This document shows positions 26,863-35,726 of a DNA stretch of 64,000 nucleotides, piece by piece. The position numbers were made by a program, and so were the translations under genes. Source of the stretch: Nonomuraea angiospora (GTDB lineage: Bacteria; Actinomycetota; Actinomycetes; Streptosporangiales; Streptosporangiaceae); assembly GCF_014873145.1 (NCBI RefSeq), contig NZ_JADBEK010000001.1:5456001-5520000 (forward strand). Reading direction: 5' to 3'. The notes under the pieces were generated by a model. The model was not told where the DNA came from and did no database searches. It was given only the letters and a program-made list of their open reading frames with translations. Within the stretch, counting starts at the first letter, position 1; every line of letters starts with the position of its first letter.

Positions 26863-28423
26863 AGGCAGCACGTTCAAACGCTGCTCCTGGCGCGACGATA
26901 ACGGCAAGGAACTCGGGCAGAAATGCCCCAAGCTGCGCCGCCCCAGCGGCGGCTGGAACCACCGGCACGGCATCTGGCACTACCAGATCGAACTGCCACC
27001 CACCCCCGACGGCAAGCGCCGCGGCCCGCTCCGCCGCGGCGGCTTCACCAGCCAAGACGACGCCGAAGCCGAACTCGCCCAGGTACGCGCCCTCTTGTCG
27101 TTGGCCGGTCCGCGCGAGCCCGCCACCCGCACTCAGATCGCCGACCTGATCAAGCGCACGCTGGCCGAGACCAAGACGCTGCCCAACCTGGAGACGGTCC
27201 GCCGCAAGATCAAAACCGGGCTGGACCTGACCCAGGAGATCACCATCGAGCAGTGGCTGGAGGAGTTTCTCCAACGCAAGCGGAAGATCGAGGAGAGTAC
27301 ACGGCGTTCGTACGAAGGCCACATCCGCCTCTACCTGGCCCCCTACCTCGGCCAGCTGGCGTTGGATCGGCTCAAGGTCAGCGACATCGCGGTGATGTTC
27401 GAGCAGATCGAAGAGTTCAACGACACCATCGCCGAACGCCGCGCCAGCCCGGACCCGAGCGTGCGGGCCGGCGTCAAGTATCGGCGGCCGGTCAGCATTG
27501 CCACCATGCACAGCATCCGCGCCACCCTGCGACACGCCCTGAACATGGCCATCCGGCAAGACCGGCTACTCGACTTCAATCCCGCCGCCGTGCTGGAGTT
27601 GCCGGCCAAGGCCCGGCCCAAAGCGTTGGTGTGGACCGACGACCGGGTCCACGACTGGCAGACCGCCTTCCATGAGCGCCTGCGTGCACAGAAGCAGTGC
27701 CGGGGCGGGCGGCGGGGGGATCCGATCGACGCCTACACCAGCACGCCCCGGCCTTCCCGGGTGATGGTCTGGACGCCGGCTCAGACCCGGCTGTTCCTGG
27801 AAGAGGCCCAGCGGCACCGCCTCTTCGCCCTGTACCGGCTGATCGCCCTGCGCGGGCTGCGCCGGGGAGAGGCGTGCGGGCTGCGCTGGAAGGAGGTCAA
27901 CCTCGACGCCCACACCATCACGATCAACTGGCAACTGGTCCAGCTGGCCGGGTAGGTCCACGAAGGCACGCCCAAGACCGACGCCTCGGTACGCACCATC
28001 GCCCTGGACGCCGAAACCGCCACAACGCTGCGTGCCCACCGGCAGCGGCAGCTCCAGGAACGGCTGGCCACTGGCGAGGCGTGGAAGGACACCGGGTTCG
28101 TCTTCACCCAATCGGATGGGGATCGGCTGCATCCGCAGCATGTCACCGACCAGTTCCTGTGGCTGGCCTACCTCGCCGGCCTGCCACCCGTCCGCCTCCA
28201 TGATCTCCGCCACGGCGCCGCCTCGCTGATGCTGGCCGCCGGGGTAGAGATGAAGGTCGTGCAGGAGACGCTGGGGCACACCTCCAGTTCCTTCACGGCC
28301 GACACCTACACCTCGGTCTTCCCCGAGGTGGCGATGGCGGCCGCGGAGAAGACCGCAGCACTGCTGCTCGCCGAGGAGGAGGACCGGGAGGAGCCGGGAG
28401 AGGTGATCCCGCTGCGGGCCTGA
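26855..28423 (+). pseudogene. int: Tyrosine site-specific integrase with an in-frame amber codon
   Basis: Two halves in one frame, 26855-27955 and 27956-28423. The first half includes the SAM-like N-terminal domain (TIEQWLEEFLQRKRKIEESTRRSYEGHI split near 130-155) and GLRRGEACGLRWKEV, the first catalytic Arg (about 350). It stops at TAG 27953-27955 after QLVQLAG. The frame continues without shift: VHEGTPKTDASVRTI, LHDLRHGAASLML (H-x-x-R), LGHTSSSFTADTY with the nucleophilic Tyr. Family members have Trp at the stop position, so TGG to TAG is likely. About 522 residues if read through. The lesion should block excision unless the stop is suppressed or is a sequencing error. Confidence 0.85.
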
Positions 28424-28440
28424 CCGGCTACATCAGGAAC

Positions 28441-28490
28441 CGGCCCCGTGATCGCCGCGCTTGCACGGCGATCACGGGGCCGTTTCCTTT
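28441..28490 (+). terminator. Strong terminator after the integrase
   Basis: Perfect 17-bp stem (28441-28457 with 28466-28482), 8-nt loop, followed by TTTCCTTT. It lies 17 bp after the integrase stop. Confidence 0.88.
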
Positions 28491-28633
28491 GCCGAGGTAG
28501 CGCCGGAACGCTGATGTTGATCATGGTGTGTGCGGGGTTGGTGCGCGCGAGCACGTACGGAGCACGCAACCGCTAGACGAAAATTCTAGAACGCATCCGA
28601 TCCCGCATAACCGCAGGTCAGACCATGATCAAA

Positions 28634-28677
28634 GCGCGCCCTGCAGGATTCGAACCTGCGACCGTCGGATTAGAAGT
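28634..28677. repeat. Attachment-site copy: 44-bp duplicate of the tRNA-Arg 3' half
   Basis: Identical over 44 bp to 31258-31301, which is the part of the tRNA-Arg gene from the 3' end to the anticodon loop. It lies just downstream of the integrase. This is the classical att duplication left by integration into a tRNA gene, marking the border between two stacked elements. Confidence 0.9.
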
Positions 28678-28806
28678 GGAACACCTCTTTGGTGCCTCAC
28701 ATGGTGGCTGATCTGCTTCTTGGCCGGTTGGCTGGGGTGCTCTCGATGCTGACCATTCCGCGCATATTCCGGATCTTGTTCTCGTTGGTATGCCACGCTG
28801 GCGGGC

Positions 28807-29247
28807 ATGAGGAGGGCTTCACTGCGTAGGGTCCTGGCCGTCAAACCGAACGGTCTCTGGCTGGTCATTGTTGACGGGGCTTGGACCGTCGAGTCAGCTG
28901 AGGCCGGAACGGATACTCCCTTTGAGAGATCGAGGTTGTGGCTCTTGCCGCTGGTGGAGAGGTCGCGAGACGAAGTGGAAAGTGAGGCCAGGCGGCAGCT
29001 TGGCCCTGATGATCCGGACCTCGCCGAGGCGCTGCGGGCAGTCGTTCACTGTGGCCTGATGGAGCAGTCGGAGTACTGGCTCTCTAGGACTCTGGCATGG
29101 ATGGCGGCTGATGAGGTAGTGCTTTTCGCCAGCCTGCTTCGAGAGATCGCCCTTGGCCAGCGAGGATCCCAAGCTAGTCAGCACGCGGCGAAGCGACTTC
29201 TGAAAGAAAGTGGACTCTGGTCAACCGGCCATCGACGACCGTCGTAG
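28807..29247 (+). CDS. Hypothetical protein
   Basis: 146 residues from ATG 28807. A beta-rich beginning (RRVLAVKPNGLWLVIVDGAW) is followed by a helical half with RSRDEVESEARRQLG and EYWLSRTLAWMAADEVVLF. I do not recognise the family. Spacing and codon use look genuine. It is the first gene inside the small element after the att copy. Function unknown. Confidence 0.55.
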   Translation: MRRASLRRVLAVKPNGLWLVIVDGAWTVESAEAGTDTPFERSRLWLLPLVERSRDEVESEARRQLGPDDPDLAEALRAVVHCGLMEQSEYWLSRTLAWMAADEVVLFASLLREIALGQRGSQASQHAAKRLLKESGLWSTGHRRPS

Positions 29248-29554
29248 CTACACTAGTTTGGAAGATTTCGGCACATGATCTCTGGACCTGCTGCGGTGCA
29301 GGTCAGCGTGACAGTCATCCTGTCCAAGCTTCCCCGCGACTCCCCCTCGTTGACCGCCCTGACGGGCACGCAACGGGCACGCCTCCGAAGCGCCGACGGT
29401 TTTACAGCGGGCCAACGTTGCTAGATGCATCAGGCCACTGACCTCTGGATACGGCTCTCAGACATCCCCGCTGGGGGAAGACCATCCCGCGTATATCCCG
29501 CGAGTCGGAGCCAACCGATCTAAGGTGATCTGCCTTCGTTCGTGGCCGTTGCTG
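29248..29554. other. Gene-free stretch
   Basis: About 300 bp inside the small element. No credible gene, repeat or hairpin noticed. Confidence 0.4.
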
Positions 29555-29872
29555 TCACAGCTCCAGCGGCGGCAGTCCCCGCATCTCTCGGTAGCGCCGT
29601 CGCTCTGCGGTCAAGCTATCCGACCCGTTGGGGCCACCCATGACGACATCGGCGTTGTGATCATCCTGTCCATCGTCCTCCCAACAGCATTCATCACACA
29701 TCTGGAAGCCGCCGCGGTATTGAAGGGTGGGGTGGAAGCAGCATGGGCACGTGTACGGCTGATCGCGCGGCGGTAGTCGAAGAAAGTTTCCACCCTGTTC
29801 CGCCATCACAGACAAGACCCATCGCTTCCGCTCGCGGATCTCCTCGATGCTGAGATGGGTCATATCCGTCAT
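29555..29872 (-). CDS. CPCC-type cysteine-rich protein
   Basis: From ATG 29872 the protein is 105 residues: a helical lead (HLSIEEIRERKRWVLSVMAE), then YTCPCCFHPTL, FQMCDECCWEDD and GGPNGSDSLTAERRRY. This is the Cys_rich_CPCC family layout, where CPCC and C-x-x-C-W-E-D-D make a zinc site. Family members occur near polymorphic-toxin and accessory loci, but the role is not settled. The longer upstream frame (to 30130) has random composition and was dropped. Confidence 0.72.
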   Translation of the reverse strand: MTDMTHLSIEEIRERKRWVLSVMAEQGGNFLRLPPRDQPYTCPCCFHPTLQYRGGFQMCDECCWEDDGQDDHNADVVMGGPNGSDSLTAERRRYREMRGLPPLEL

Positions 29873-30341
29873 GATGCCGTACGGCTCCGAACATCTGCAT
29901 CTCAATCGGCAGCTCTGAATCTGCTCCTGCCCCGTGCCCGGATAGCTGGTAGAGATCCGCGACTCGAGCCCGCGGTTCCGCCCGCGTCTGAAGATCACTA
30001 GCCGCACACGGGAATACGGTGGGCCAGGGCTGAGGAACGAAGCCCTGGACCTTCGATCGCCCCCAAACACATACGGTGGCCGACCATGCAGTGGCGATCG
30101 TAGGGCTGCATCTGTGCGGCGGCGTGGCAACCCCGGTCGGAGCGTTCCGTCGGTACGGCGGGGCCGGCGTGCGATGTCCGGCCCGGTGTCCCGCCGCCGT
30201 CCGGGACCGGCCCCCAGGCCGCACGCCCGGACGGCGGCGGGCGGAGGGCCGGGGGTACGGCGGCGCGCCGCGCCGCCGCTTGATACCTATGAGATCAATT
30301 CGGCAAGTTCTGTGAGCGCCCGCCTCCAAGGGTAGGCGTCG
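29873..30341. other. Gene-free, very GC-rich stretch
   Basis: About 470 bp. Around 30160-30285 it is extremely C/G-rich with imperfect inverted repeats of CCGCCG/CGGCGG type that could fold. This is probably the scar where the integrase N-terminus was lost. Confidence 0.4.
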
Positions 30342-31037
30342 ATGCGGTCGCCTCCCGAACTCGGCGGATGGGGCTCGAACTGGTCTGGGCCGAACAGGAC
30401 GCGCACGCTACTTCCTGCGCTGCGGGCGGGATTGGTCGAGATCTGGGCGCCGATGCTGGCCGCGATGTTCGCCTGTATGTACTTCGGCGGCCTACGCCCA
30501 GCAGAAGCTGCGGGACTGCGGCAGAAGGACTGCCACCTCCCGGCGACGGGCTGGGGCCTGCTGACGCTGGAGAAGACCAGGCCCCAGAGCAACAAGCGGT
30601 TCACCGACTCCGGGCAGGCCCATGATGAACGCGGTCTGAAGCACCGGGGCGTGAAGCAGACACGCACCGTTCCCATCCCGCCCGAACTGGTGGCCATCCT
30701 CCTACAGCACATCGCATCGTTCGGGGTCGGCGAGGACGGCCGGCTCTTCCGCACTCGCACAGGCGGCGTGATCTCCGGATCGGCCTACGCCAAGGTCTGG
30801 CAAGAGGCCCGGACGTACGCCTTCACGCCCGACCAGGCTGCCTCTCCCCTGGCGGGCAGGCCGTACGACCTTCGGCACGCGGCCGTCTCGCTCTGGCTCA
30901 ACGCGGGCGTGCATGCCCCAGAAGCCGCCGAACGGGCAGGCCACGGCGTGGACGTGATGCTCCGCGTCTACGCCAAGTGCATCGACGACCAACGGGAAGT
31001 CGCCAACCAGCGCATCTTGGGCGCGCTAGCTGCATGA
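30342..31037 (+). pseudogene. Tyrosine integrase, N-terminally truncated
   Basis: Homology starts near 30430: FACMYFGGLRPAEAAGL (first catalytic Arg), then PYDLRHAAVSLWL (H-x-x-R), ERAGHGVDVMLRVYAKC (His/Gly and Tyr nucleophile). The whole catalytic domain is there, but the arm- and core-binding N-terminal domains (about 150-200 residues) are missing, and the first 30 codons of the frame look unrelated. It sits between the small element's cargo and the intact tRNA-Arg, as expected for an integrase next to its attachment site. Inactive by inference. Confidence 0.75.
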
Positions 31038-31052
31038 TCCACAACCACTGGC

Positions 31053-31078
31053 AGGACCCCGGAACACCTCGGGGTCCT
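31053..31078 (+). terminator. Terminator after the truncated integrase
   Basis: 9-bp perfect stem (31053-31061 with 31070-31078) with an 8-nt loop, 15 bp after the stop codon. Confidence 0.7.
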
Positions 31079-31258
31079 TACGCCGTTCCAGGGCTCGAAA
31101 CCGCCGTTCCCACCTGGGAAAACGGCCTGCGAGCATTCCGCGTATGTTCCGCGACCAGTGGCACAGGGCTGCTTTCGGCCGCCTCGCCCTGCCTACGAGG
31201 CAAGACCACCGATCATGCAAAAGACCAGGTCAACCCGCAGATTGCCTGGTCTCGGTTG

Positions 31259-31332
31259 CGCGCCCTGCAGGATTCGAACCTGCGACCGTCGGATTAGAAG
31301 TCCGGTGCTCTATCCAGCTGAGCTAAGGGCGC
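31259..31332 (-). tRNA. tRNA-Arg (anticodon TCT)
   Basis: Folds as a full cloverleaf on the minus strand. The 7-bp acceptor stem is GCGCCCT/AGGGCGC, D-arm GCTC...GAGC, anticodon stem CCGGA with loop CTTCTAA, and T-arm with GGTTCGAATCC. No CCA is encoded. The 3' half is duplicated at 28634-28677, so this gene is the integration target for the island. Confidence 0.95.
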
Positions 31333-31959
31333 TCCCGCCTTATTGTGCATGATCCGGCGACATGTCACGCACACGTTTTCCTCGTGTCAGTCTGTCAGGC
31401 CGATCACACCCCACACGAACAGCGTCCCCAAAGCCGTGGGCGTCAAGGTCGAACTAGTTGCCCGGCAGGGTGTGTGGGCCTCTGGGAGGATATCGGAGGT
31501 GGCCAGATAGGGGATGAAACTGGCGAAAAGACGCAGGTAGACGCTCTCGGAGCTGTCCGTGATGGCGATGAGGGGTTAGGAGGCTCCGCGTCCAAGAGCA
31601 AGGAGGTTTGGACGCGGCGGCGGGCGTGTCGTAGAGGGGTGTGACCATCGTGAAGTCGTGAGCGGTTGATCCTGTCGCCGCGGCCGTCGTCGGGGAGGCG
31701 GGCTGTCGGGGAGGCCGGGGACGATTGGAGCGTCGATGGGGGGCGATGTAGGCGTGAGAGTGGCTGTGGGTGGGTGGAGTGGGGGGTCTCGGCAGCGTCG
31801 GGCGTGACCATCTAGCGCTCGGGCGATGTGGATGGGCGGGAACGTCGGGGCGAAGATCAGCGTCGGCAGGGGTACGCCGAACGCTCCTGCCAGGGGTTGG
31901 GGAGGAGGTCGAAGGATACCTCGCGGAGCATCGACCCAGCGGTGGAGCTGAGGATCCAG

Positions 31960-32260
31960 CCCCATAGGCCCGGCGGTGCTACAGCCCCGCGCCTCAACGC
32001 CCGGTCGTGCAGGACCGGCGGCGCAGCTGCCCGGTCCCATAGGACCCCGCAGCGTGCACCCCGCGCCGAGGACACGGCTCCATAGGACCTCGCGGTGCTG
32101 CACCCCCGTGACGCTGCGCCCGGTCGCGCAGGACGCGCGGCGCAGCTGCCGGGCCTCATAGGAGCCCGCAGTGCTGCACACCCGTGCCACAGGGGCCGGT
32201 CGCGTAAGGCCCCGCAGTGCGGCGCCCCGCGCCACAGCATCTGGCCGCGCAGGAGCCCGA
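31960..32260. repeat. Degenerate 50-70 bp direct repeats
   Basis: Blocks beginning CCATAGG or CATAGGA and continuing through CGCAGTGCTGCAC-like and CCCGGTCGCGCAGGAC-like segments recur at about 31961, 32038, 32082 and 32155. Copies vary in length and sequence. Probably a decaying tandem duplication. Confidence 0.6.
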
Positions 32261-32290
32261 GGCAGAGGACCCTGCGATACGGCGCCCGCC

Positions 32291-32375
32291 GCGCAGAAGC
32301 CCACCGCGCAGAAGCCCACCGCGCAGAAGCCCACCGCGCAGAAGCCCACCGCGCAGAAGCCCACCGCGCAGAAGC
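32291..32375. repeat. 15-bp tandem repeat, 5 full copies plus a partial
   Basis: Unit GCGCAGAAGCCCACC, five identical copies 32291-32365 and a 10-bp sixth. Translates as AQKPT repeats on plus or GFCAV repeats on minus. Perfect identity suggests recent slippage. Confidence 0.95.
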
Positions 32376-32526
32376 AGGTGGATGTGGGGATTGGGCAGTT
32401 GGTGAGTGGGGTGGGTGGAGGGGCATGAGGCAGAGGTCAGGGCGGGGAGGTTGGTGGGGGCGTGTGGGTGGGAGGTGGGGAAAAGGCTGGGCGGAGGTGG
32501 GGCGAAAGGGTCTAAGCTCTCGTGGC

Positions 32527-33309
32527 ATGGTCGCGACGCTCCTGCATGAGATTCCGTTGCAGGGCGGGGACGTGACTGACGGGGTGGTGCGGGTCGGTGA
32601 CACCGTGCGTAGACCGGCCAGTACGTCGACACCCGCCGTGCACGCCCTGCTCCGGCACCTCGAGGCCCGTGGGTTCGGAGGTGCGCCGCGGGTGGTGGGG
32701 ATGGACGGGCTCGGGCGGGAGATCCTGACGTATCTGCCGGGGACGACCGGGTTGCGGCTGGAGAGCGTGAGCGCGGAGGCGCTGGCCGGGTTGGCGGTGC
32801 TGCTTCGGGAGTTTCATGACGCGACTGTCGGGTTCCCGCTGTCCCTGGAGGGGTGGGAAGGCGGGTCAAATGATGACAAAGCGCCAGAAATCATCGGACA
32901 TTGTGATTTAACGCCAGAAAACGTGATATTTCGCGAGGGCAAGCCCCACGCGCTGATCGACTTCGATCTTGCCCGGCCCACCACGCGGCTCTTCGACATC
33001 GTCACCACGCTCCGCCACTGGGCCCCCATCGCCGACCCCGTGGACCGCTCCCCGCTCCTCCGGAACCTCGACGTGGGCGAGCGGCTGAGGCTGTTCTGCG
33101 ACGCGTACGGCGTGCCGCCCCGCGACCGCCGCCGCCTCCTCGAACTGGCCCGGCTCCGCTTCCACCGCTCCTACGACGTCATGCGCACCCGCGCCTCGGC
33201 GGGCGGCAACTGGGCGAAGATGTGGGCGGGCGGCGCCGGCGAGCGCATCCGCCGCGCGGCGGCCTGGCTGGACGTACACGAAGACGAGCTCCATGCCCAC
33301 CTGGTGTGA
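32527..33309 (+). CDS. Aminoglycoside phosphotransferase-fold kinase
   Basis: From ATG 32527 the product is 260 residues. The active-site loop IGHCDLTPENVIF (about 121-133, H-x-D-x-x-x-x-N) and the metal-binding LIDFDLA (about 142-148) define the APH/choline-kinase fold. An N-terminal nucleotide-binding lobe (VVRVGDTVRRP, ILTYLPGTTGL) precedes it. Substrate unknown; many actinobacterial members phosphorylate small molecules other than antibiotics. It overlaps the cobD start by 17 bp, so the two are co-transcribed, though no link to cobalamin is evident. The longer upstream frame through the repeat region was rejected. Confidence 0.82.
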   Translation: MVATLLHEIPLQGGDVTDGVVRVGDTVRRPASTSTPAVHALLRHLEARGFGGAPRVVGMDGLGREILTYLPGTTGLRLESVSAEALAGLAVLLREFHDATVGFPLSLEGWEGGSNDDKAPEIIGHCDLTPENVIFREGKPHALIDFDLARPTTRLFDIVTTLRHWAPIADPVDRSPLLRNLDVGERLRLFCDAYGVPPRDRRRLLELARLRFHRSYDVMRTRASAGGNWAKMWAGGAGERIRRAAAWLDVHEDELHAHLV

Positions 33310-34219
33310 CCCGCTGGGGCTCGCCCTCGGCGTGGCCCTCGACCGGCTGATCGCCGACCCTCAGAGCGCCGCCCACCCGGTCGCCGTGTTCGGGCGTGTC
33401 GCCGCGAGGGTGGAGAAGTCCCTGTACGCGGACAAGAAGGCGCACGGGGTGGCACATGTCGCCATCTGTGTCGGCGGCGCGGCCGCGCTCGGAGTGGTCG
33501 CCCAGCGGATCCCCCACGTCCGTACGGCCGTCACAGCCGTCGCCACCTGGGCCGTGCTCGGCGGCACCACGCTCGCCCGTGAGGGCGAGTACATGGCGGA
33601 CGCCCTCGAAGGCGACGACCTGGAACGGGCCAGGGCCCGGCTCCCCCACCTCTGCGGCCGCGACCCCTCCCACCTCGAGGCCAAGGAACTCGCCAGGGCC
33701 ACGGTCGAGTCGCTGGCCGAGAACACCTCCGACGCCGTCGTGGCCCCGCTCCTCTGGGGCGCGGTGGCGGGCGTGCCGGGGCTGCTGGCGTACCGGGCGA
33801 TCAACACGCTGGACGCCATGGTCGGCCACCGCTCCCCCCGATACGAACGGTTCGGCTGGGCGGCGGCCAGGCTCGACGACGTGGCGAACTACGTACCGGC
33901 CAGGCTGACGGGGCTGCTCACGGTCCTGGCCGGGCCGGACCCCGGACGCGCGCTGGCGGTGCTCAGGCGGGACGGCCACCGGCACCCCAGCCCGAACGCC
34001 GGCAGGTGCGAGGCCGCCTTCGCCGGGGCGCTCGGCGTCACCCTGGGCGGCACGAACGTCTACCAGGGCAGGACCGAGCACCGTCCGACCATGGGCGACG
34101 GGCCCGAGCCCGACGTCAAGGACATCCGCCGCGCGGTACGTCTTACGCGCGCCGTCAGCCTGGCCGCCGCCGGAGCGGCCGTGCTGACGGCCTGGGCGCT
34201 GCGAAATCGCCACAAATAG
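33293..34219 (+). CDS. cobD: Adenosylcobinamide-phosphate synthase (CobD/CbiB)
   Basis: 308 residues, multi-spanning membrane protein. Diagnostic stretches are LALDRLIADP-like opening (VALDRLIADPQSAAHPVAVFG), LCGRDPSHL, ATVESLAENTSDAVVAPLLW, YRAINTLDAMVGH and RLDDVANYVPARL, all conserved in CbiB. The enzyme joins aminopropanol phosphate to adenosylcobyric acid in cobalamin biosynthesis at the membrane. No other cobalamin gene is in the window, so the gene is away from the main cob cluster. It overlaps the upstream phosphotransferase gene. Confidence 0.93.
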   Translation: MPTWCDPLGLALGVALDRLIADPQSAAHPVAVFGRVAARVEKSLYADKKAHGVAHVAICVGGAAALGVVAQRIPHVRTAVTAVATWAVLGGTTLAREGEYMADALEGDDLERARARLPHLCGRDPSHLEAKELARATVESLAENTSDAVVAPLLWGAVAGVPGLLAYRAINTLDAMVGHRSPRYERFGWAAARLDDVANYVPARLTGLLTVLAGPDPGRALAVLRRDGHRHPSPNAGRCEAAFAGALGVTLGGTNVYQGRTEHRPTMGDGPEPDVKDIRRAVRLTRAVSLAAAGAAVLTAWALRNRHK

Positions 34220-34279
34220 GCCACCGGGAGGATTGCGGACGGTCGCGCAATTGCACGGCAATCAGCTATTGATTGCTTT

Positions 34280-34513
34280 TCACATCACGCGATTGAGGTT
34301 GAGCACCAGCCAGACCACGAATACCGCGAGCAAAGTGATGCCGATCATCGACTTCGCGGCGTTGTTCGCGACCGCCTTCCTGGCTGTGACCTGCTTGGCG
34401 CTCTGCTTCCACACCTGACGCATGATGATCATCGTCTGGAAGCGGCGGCCGAGGGCGAACACGGCGAGGGCGATGATGATGAAGAGAATGACGCGACCGT
34501 CTGCAGGTTCCAC
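34280..34513 (-). CDS. Small two-segment membrane protein (77 aa)
   Basis: GTG start at 34513 behind a strong GGGGGGA ribosome site. Two hydrophobic helices, VILFIIIALAVFALG (about 8-22) and IGITLLAVFVVWLVLNL (about 57-73), flank a basic loop (RQVWKQSAKQVTARKAV). I know no named family. The clear ribosome site and hydrophobic pattern make it a convincing gene. Confidence 0.7.
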   Translation of the reverse strand: MEPADGRVILFIIIALAVFALGRRFQTMIIMRQVWKQSAKQVTARKAVANNAAKSMIGITLLAVFVVWLVLNLNRVM

Positions 34514-34602
34514 GGAGATCCCCCCTGTGGGCCGTGAAGCTATTGATCCCCCGAGACATTTGAGAAAACACGATACTCGGACGGGCGCGGTTTGTATTTG
34601 AA

Positions 34603-35382
34603 TTATGGTCCGAGATCCACAACGATTGGGGCATGGTCGGAAGGGCCCTTGCCCTTGCGGGCCTCGCGGTCGACGTACGCCGAGCGCACCCGCCCGGCGA
34701 CGTCCGCGCTCGCGTAGACCAGGTCGATGCGCATCCCCTTGTTCTGGTGGAACATCCCGGCCCGGTAATCCCAGTACGTGAACGGGTGCGGGCCCTTCAT
34801 CGGCGTCGGCACCACGTCGTGCAGCCCGAGCGCCCGCAGGTCGGCGAGGGCCCGGCGTTCGGCGGGGGTGACGTGGGTGGCGCCGACGAACAGCGCGGGA
34901 TCCCATACGTCGGCGTCCGTGGGGGCGACGTTGTAGTCGCCGCACACCACCAGCGGCATGGCCGGCTCGGCCGCCAGCGCGTCCCGGAAGGCCGCGAACC
35001 AGGCGAGCTTGTACGCGTAGTGCGGGGAGTCCACGGTGCGGCCGTTCGGCGCGTACAGGGACCAGACCCGCAGTCCCGCGCAGGTGGCGGCCATGGCGCG
35101 GGCCTCCGGGACCAGGGCCTCCACGCCGTTCAGCTCGCCGGGGAAGCCGAGGGTCACGTCGTCGAGGCCGACCCTGGACAGGAGTGCCACGCCGTTCCAC
35201 CGGCCGTCGCCGTGGGCCGCGGCGGCGTACCCCAGCTCCCCCACCTCCGCGGTGGGGAAGGCCTGCGCGGAGCATTTGGTCTCCTGGAGGCAGAGGACGT
35301 CGGGTTTCGCCTCGGCGAGCCATTCGAGCAGGCGGGGCAGCCGGGCCCTGACGGAGTTCACGTTCCACGTGGCTAGGCGCAT
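34603..35382 (-). CDS. xthA: Exodeoxyribonuclease III (AP endonuclease)
   Basis: 259 residues with the exonuclease III/AP-endonuclease pattern: [12 protein letters not shown] (4-15), LQETKC (31-36, catalytic Glu), SLYAPNG (about 107-113), CGDYNVAP (about 147-154, Asp/Asn), and the C-terminal RIDLVYAS and [12 protein letters not shown] (catalytic Asp-His). Acts in base-excision repair. Its length is normal and its start at 35382 matches the family [10 protein letters not shown] opening. It is convergent with cobD through the small membrane-protein gene. Confidence 0.95.
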   Translation of the reverse strand: MRLATWNVNSVRARLPRLLEWLAEAKPDVLCLQETKCSAQAFPTAEVGELGYAAAAHGDGRWNGVALLSRVGLDDVTLGFPGELNGVEALVPEARAMAATCAGLRVWSLYAPNGRTVDSPHYAYKLAWFAAFRDALAAEPAMPLVVCGDYNVAPTDADVWDPALFVGATHVTPAERRALADLRALGLHDVVPTPMKGPHPFTYWDYRAGMFHQNKGMRIDLVYASADVAGRVRSAYVDREARKGKGPSDHAPIVVDLGP

Positions 35383-35651
35383 CTCTCCAGCCTGCCACCC
35401 GGTTCAAAATCCATCTTTACGCTTACGGCGGGCCACCCACCCGCCGCACGTGGCCGGGCTCTGTCCAGGGAGACGGTCACGAGGTGTGCGGGGCCGGGCG
35501 CCGTTACGGCGCCTTCTGGGCCGTCGGACGGGAAACCCGTGACCATGGGCGCCCCCAAGAGAGCGGCGTGTGCGTGGATCCGAGCCGGAAGCTATGCACT
35601 CCTTTGGGCTTTCGACCGGGCGGTTCGCGGTACGAGTGCATCAGCGTCCGA

Positions 35652-35693
35652 CCGGCCGGATCGCGGTCTGCCCTTCTTCTGCGATCCGGCCGG
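35652..35693 (+). promoter_or_regulatory. 13-bp hairpin in the metalloprotease leader
   Basis: Perfect 13-bp stem (35652-35664 with 35681-35693), 16-nt loop, ending 33 bp before the start. Could attenuate or protect the mRNA. Confidence 0.5.
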
Positions 35694-35726
35694 GCGGCCT
35701 CTCTCGCTTCATTTCTGGGGGAAATC

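Larger units (their letters stand above)
28634..31301. mobile_element. Small integrated element between att copies at tRNA-Arg
   Basis: About 2.6 kb bounded by the two 44-bp copies. It holds a hypothetical gene, a CPCC-type gene and a 5'-truncated integrase next to the intact tRNA. No replication or transfer genes, so it is a relic. The larger defence island to its left would be an older element using the same site, with its far att copy outside the window. Confidence 0.65.
31333..32526. other. Gene-free, repeat-rich stretch
   Basis: About 1.2 kb between the tRNA and the phosphotransferase gene. Open frames on both strands are of shifted-repeat composition and have no family likeness. It contains degenerate 50-70 bp repeats (31960-32260) and a 15-bp tandem array (32291-32375). 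No gene supported. Confidence 0.5.

Noticed and set aside
26923..27675. 250-codon frame overlapping the integrase
   Set aside because: Pro/Arg/His-rich shadow frame; the integrase frame is the conserved one.
30287..30760. 157-codon minus-strand frame
   Set aside because: Antisense to the integrase fragment with conserved catalytic residues.
1..31258. Whole left part as a prophage
   Set aside because: No capsid, tail, terminase or lysis genes; the content is restriction/defence plus Xis-Int.
32290..32375. 15-bp repeats as CRISPR or coding repeat protein
   Set aside because: No spacers; the frame around it has no start, ribosome site or family likeness.
32095..32526. N-terminal extension of the phosphotransferase through the repeat region
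   Set aside because: Family homology starts near 32527 ATG; the extension is repeat-derived.
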